From the NCBI GenBank assembly GCA_947359465.1, contig OX375876.1:87822184-87886183 (forward strand): 64,000 nucleotides of DNA. Reading direction: 5' to 3'. The notes under the pieces are model-generated. The model had not been told where the DNA came from, ran no database searches, and worked only from the letters and a program-made list of their open reading frames with translations. The stretch is from Metellina segmentata (Eukaryota; Arthropoda; Arachnida; Araneae; Tetragnathidae). Positions 46,501-52,500 of the stretch are shown in pieces. Made by a program: the position numbers and the translations under genes. The stretch's first letter is position 1; each line of letters starts with the position of its first letter.

Positions 46501-49500
46501 TTTCCAGCTCAATTTCAGCAGTTCCCTCGATCTATCCCAGGGAGATTGTTGATTGAGCTCTTTGGCTTGTCTTTGATCATTAGATTGAAGCCATATATGG
46601 TAGGACTCGGCAAGGAGTAAACCCTTTATAGTCCCTCTAACCACATTGTGAGTTAGACTCAAAACAGACTCTGGTTCAATAAATGACGTTTCAGATCCAT
46701 GAGAAAAAAACCTTTGGCATAACTCAATTTTTCCCAAAGCATAAAAACTTTGAACATGTTTTTGTAGAAACATCAATTTTGCAGATTGGTGCCTTTGGCG
46801 TGGTGGTAACAATATATTTACTGTGGTCAATTTTACACATATGAAAGAGAAAGTTTAGACAACACATCATGCCACTCACAGTCAGAATCCATCATTCTAC
46901 TGTTGACAGTCTATCTATGTTAGAATAAAGTTAAAATAGTCAAGATTACAGCCATCTGGGGACTTCACAAAATTATTGTTACAACCATACATAATCTTAA
47001 ATCTAAGAAAACAATTGCAGTCTTTGTTGAATATCTTTTTAATGCCAAACAATCCCAATACTAAAGTGGTTGTAGCTAAGTAAACTACTATTTTTTAATC
47101 ATTTTTCGAAAACAAATTATGATTCATTCCCTGTCCTGAATAAGAAGTTTTCTATTATGTTAAGAATTTCAGATGCTTTATGCATCCCATTTTAAGTGAA
47201 ACTCAAAGGCATCCAGAGTATTTTTCAATTAATATGCTTTAATCTTTCAATGAAACTTGATGCAATTAAGTGTCAAAAGACAAAGCATACATGAAGCTAG
47301 TTTCATTATAGATAAAGGTTTTAAAACAATATGCAAATTTAACATAATCTTGTGTTGAATATTTTAACTCTTATAGGCTCCTCATTTCCCAGATTTTGAT
47401 GAAAGCATCAAAGATGCCATAGAAAAACTGGGAGGAAAAGCTTTTCCCAAGTTGAACTGGAGCAGTCCTCGTGATGCTTCCTGGATTGCTTTTAATAATA
47501 GCTGTTGTTGTACATCAGTATCTGATGTTTACTTACTGTTGAAGAGCTCAGATTTTATTATTCATGATTTAACTCAAAGGTAAGAATATTTTTAAAAAGA
47601 TTGTTATTTATTCACTTTTGAAAATTTTTTCATCAGATATTCTATAAAACAAATGTAATGTTTGTCAAATTTCTTTTCGTAGTTGCAGCATACAATTTCT
47701 TGCATAAAAGGTGAAAAGAGTGATTTTCATGTTTTGTGCAAACATATTTGTGCTAAATAATTAAATTTTCTCTCAAGATTTTGTCACTTATTGTAAACAC
47801 CTGCCTTGTTTCTTCCTGGCTTCCTTATTGACATATTTCTCCTCTTGTTTATTACTAAGGGGCTCCGCCCCTGCTCGCTTAGGCTCGCCAACCCCGGGAA
47901 TTGCTTCGCAAACCAACATTACTTTTGCAGAATGCATCTCCTGGACAGCGAAACTATCTGAATTTTTTTGTATAATCCTGATTTGACTTTCCGGTTCATG
48001 ACGTTAAAACTATGTAAAACATTTATTTTACATGTACGTAAATGATGTATGCATTTTTCTATGAAAGAGGAGTGATTAGTTCTGATCGCTTTTCAATCAA
48101 AATTTAACCAATTCAACCCAAACAACGACGTGTAAAATTCTGCTAGTCTTTTTATGAAACATATTTTGAAAATCTTAACCACAAGTCCTATGACTGCTTC
48201 AATTTAATATCACATGTATGATTGTACAGACTGAAATGTGTGTGTTCTGGAGTTCTTTCAGGTTATTTGTTTGAGAATTCATGAGTCAATCTCAAATTGT
48301 CCCATACGTTTTCAGTTGGGTTAAACACTAGAGAATTAGATGACTGAAGGATTAGCTTGAAATCTTCAGCATACTCCTCAAACTATTCACAGTCAATTTT
48401 AGCTACACAGTGTGTTGTATTGATTTCTTATTCCTGCTAAAATGAGTGAAGTTGCCTAGTGAACACTTTAAAACTTGTTTCGTGGAAGTTTATGATCACA
48501 AGGTCCTGGGCTCAATACTGTATACTAAGCTAGTGTTTATCCCCCAAAATGAATTTCAAAACCCTATAACAAACAAATTGTCATGATTTAACAAATAATT
48601 TTATTCATAATATTTAGTTTAATATCGTTTTTTGTTAGCAGTCACAGTTTGAGCATTGAATTTCAGAATATAATTTTGAACATTAAATTTTTCTCCAGAA
48701 TTGCTTAGAAAAATAAATTTTATTAGATGAGTTGACTATCAAGAATGGATTTTTGTGATTGAGTATTAGTTAATTTTCTTTAAAAAAAAAGTTTTAGTTT
48801 GTGGTATGTTTTTTTTTTTAATAAATCACTTCACTTAATATTTATGCTTTATCATTATGTGCTTCAATTTTATGATCTCCTCTCATAATGAATGAAATTG
48901 ACGATCTCATCCATAAGATTAAATCAGAGCTCAAGGGTTTTCATTTAATAAAGCTTGTAAATTTCATTAGCACACATTTTGCAAGGAATGTGGTTTCATA
49001 GTTCCTCTTTGAAGGTATGCTTCAACTGCTGCATGTTAATATTTTAGAAATGCTGACTTTAAATATTTTATAACTGTTTCTGCAAATAACAATTTTTCTA
49101 ATTGTGCAATTCATAATGCAAGTTAAAGTTATTTTCATATTGAGATATATTGTAATCAATGATACTTTGTAATGAAAAATGGATTTTTTACTCTTTTAGA
49201 TTTGTGCTTTGTGAGGATTATGTAGCTGACAGCAAAAGTGATTCTAAATTGCTTTCAAATAAAGAAAAATTTTACCTTGTTTTAAGAAAGTGGACAGATA
49301 TAGACACATCTGGAGAATTCAGATGCTTTATTAAAGATGATAGATTAATAGGTTTGTTTATTTGCATATTTACTACATATTTTTATGTGTTTTCTTAATT
49401 GATAATAATTTAGGGTTTGATTAATATATAAAATTGTCATTAATGTATCTAGCTTCAACTTAATTATTTACTTTTTCATGTATGTAAATTATAGAAAACT

Positions 49501-52500
49501 GTATAATACCTCTTCTACGATTCCCCTATTCAAATATAAAACCATACCAGCCAACTCTTCTGGGTTTTCCAGAAAAACACTTTTTACCTGTCTTTTGGAT
49601 GGTAAGAATATATCTTAGGGAATTTTCTTTTTGTTGAGAGAAATTTTCAAGTAATGTCAAATTTGGCATTCAACAAATTTTATTTTTTTTACAATAAGAA
49701 TTGTATACAAACCAACTTTTTCGGAATTTTTACGGGAAAACATTAGGGTTTTCGTCATTTTGAAAGGAAAAAGTGTTTTTTTTTTTTTTTTTTAGGAAGA
49801 AAATATTAAAGTGATGACAATTTCAAAGTTTTATCAACCAGAATGAGAAACATCGGTTTCAGTAACTGCTAGATTGTTAAAAAAAAACTTTCTTTGGCAC
49901 ATAAAGTTTCAAGAAATTCTTGCAAAAAACCCTAATACTCTCAAGAAATATTTAATTGCTTATTTTTGCATATACTTGGCACCATTTTGTGTAAAATATC
50001 GACCTATCAATAATCGCCGAGTTCAAACTTATGCCAAGTACAGAATTGTAGAATAGAGAACATGTTTACCTTTTCTTTTTTCAATTGGTTTCTTAATAAC
50101 CGATTTCACACACTAGTCACTAATTTTTTGTTTGTAATTAATAATTATTTTTAGGCATTTTTCATTTCTGACAGTTGCACCTTGGTTTTTATGTTGCTAA
50201 AACTATTCTGTTTTTGTCTTAAAATTGACAGATATGCAATACATTTTTGAATTTTCCTTAGAATACTTCAAAAGTATAGGCACAATCATCAATATTTTTT
50301 TGTATTCCACAGGTATATGTCAAAGGGAACATACCTCGTATTATGATCATATTTGTTATCATCAGGAAGAAATAATTGAAGATATAGTTTCTTTCTTTCA
50401 AAAGAACATTCAATCCAAGTTCTGCTGTACTAATTGTGAGTTATATGTATTTTAGCTAGCATATATTTTAGTTGTGATGAGATTTATCATGCATTAATTT
50501 ATTATTTCATGTATATGTTTTAACTACATTGTATGGTGTCTGAAATGGACTTATGCCTTTTGAATTTTATTTTTTTCCTCTAAATTTCTGTAAAATACTA
50601 AAAATTTCAATTAGCAAACTGATTGAAAATACAGTAATAACAAACCATATCATTGATAACAACTAACTGTCTAGTTCAGCAATTTTCATCCGGTGAGTCA
50701 CAAAAATACGCTTTGGTGACTTAATTGACTTAAATTGTGCGTGATTTATTTAATCGCAATGGTTTAATTTTGAACTTTTGATAAACATGTTCACCGATAA
50801 TTTCAAGTAATATATGTGAAAATAATGTTATCCAATAAATGTGTTTTATTTCAAAGTATGGAAAAAAGGATTTTTTGCATGTAAATTTTTGTGAATCTAT
50901 TTTTTTCCACTTTTTGCGTCAGATTGGTAAAAAATGTTATATATTTTTTGATGTCCCACAGAATTTTAGAAAATTTTGTGTATGGATGAGAAAGGTTGAA
51001 AATTGTTGATCTAGATGGTTCAGATGAAATTGGGCAAATGTCATGGTTTTTCTTTTCACAACTAATACGAAATACAATCAACTTTAAAAGAGTCTGAAAA
51101 ATTACACATGGTCTCATTAACAATATTTAGAAAGGAAAATATTTAAATTACTATTAAATTAGCAGTTTATGCATTAAATTAAAATTAATTGATGTTTCAA
51201 ATTGTTATGACAAAATAGGATGGTTGAATGTCACTGTTCATTGCTTAGTGAGTGTCTTCGGTTGTACACTCTTCTGAATTCTGAAATCATTTCAGATTTA
51301 TTGCTTTTGAAATTCTGTAAAGACATTACTTTAATAACTTTTTACAACTTCTTTCATAACAAAATTAATTTGCTCTTTTTAGTTTCTTGTATTGTTTTTA
51401 ACATCCTCAGGTATATCAAAACTAAATTTTGTATTAAACCTTCAAAAAATAATATATGTAACAATTTTGATACAAATAAGATTTTTAAACACACTGTATT
51501 GTAAACTAAAACATTCACTGAGATTGATGTATATTTTCAGTGATATCAATTCAATAAGTAATCTGCTTTAACGAAGTGTTCTATTTTATCTTTTAACTAA
51601 CTACTTGTGTATATCTTTTTTCTTGCATATTTTGGTTCATAAATTTTTTGTTCTATTTAATTGGATGCTTTTCTGTAGAGAATCAGCAATCAAATAAATA
51701 AATAATTGATTTATATTGTAATGTGTACAAATCTCTCTATATTAAAAAAAAGTTACCGCCGCAGGATTGAAAACTGTACTGTTTAGCTCGATTCTTAAAC
51801 AATTTCCCGAGAAAGTACTGATCGGAAAAAAACGAAATTAACATGATTTGTTCTTCATTGTATTCCCTGGACAATTATTAAGATTTTTTTTCCGATGCGG
51901 CTATTAGTTTAGGGTTTATTAAGTGTCAAAATTGAAGAAGCGAAAATTCTTCCGCAAGTGAGCAAAACACATACACATTTTCAGCCGTGAGTTTTTTTTA
52001 AAGAGTACCTCTCAACGTAAATTTTTGCAGCTCATCGAGTTTTTAAAAAAATTTTAATTTGGTTATTGATAGTGTTTTTTTGAAATTCGGGGGTTGGCAA
52101 GCGTAAGCGAGCAGGCCCTTTAGTCTATTAAAAAAATCTTTTCTTATAGCTAGTGCAAATCATGAGAATATAAAAAAATATTTATAAGCTCTTAACTAGA
52201 TCTCATGCATTTTTGTAATAAATAAAAACTAATTTTGTTTTGTAACAAATTGATTCCTATAAGTTTTACAAAATCTTAATTTAGAAAATACTAATTAATA
52301 ACTATGTGCTAACTAATATAATCCTCTCATATATATTTTTTTATTTTTTAGATGTCATCGATGTTTACAGAAAGAAAAAGGCAAGTTATATTTCTCAAAT
52401 TTTTTTTCAGATCTATCAAAAAAGGTTAACATTTTTCTTATTTATTTTAATTATGAAGCAGAATTAGCTGTTGCATTTTATGTTGTTGTATAAGTGTAAA

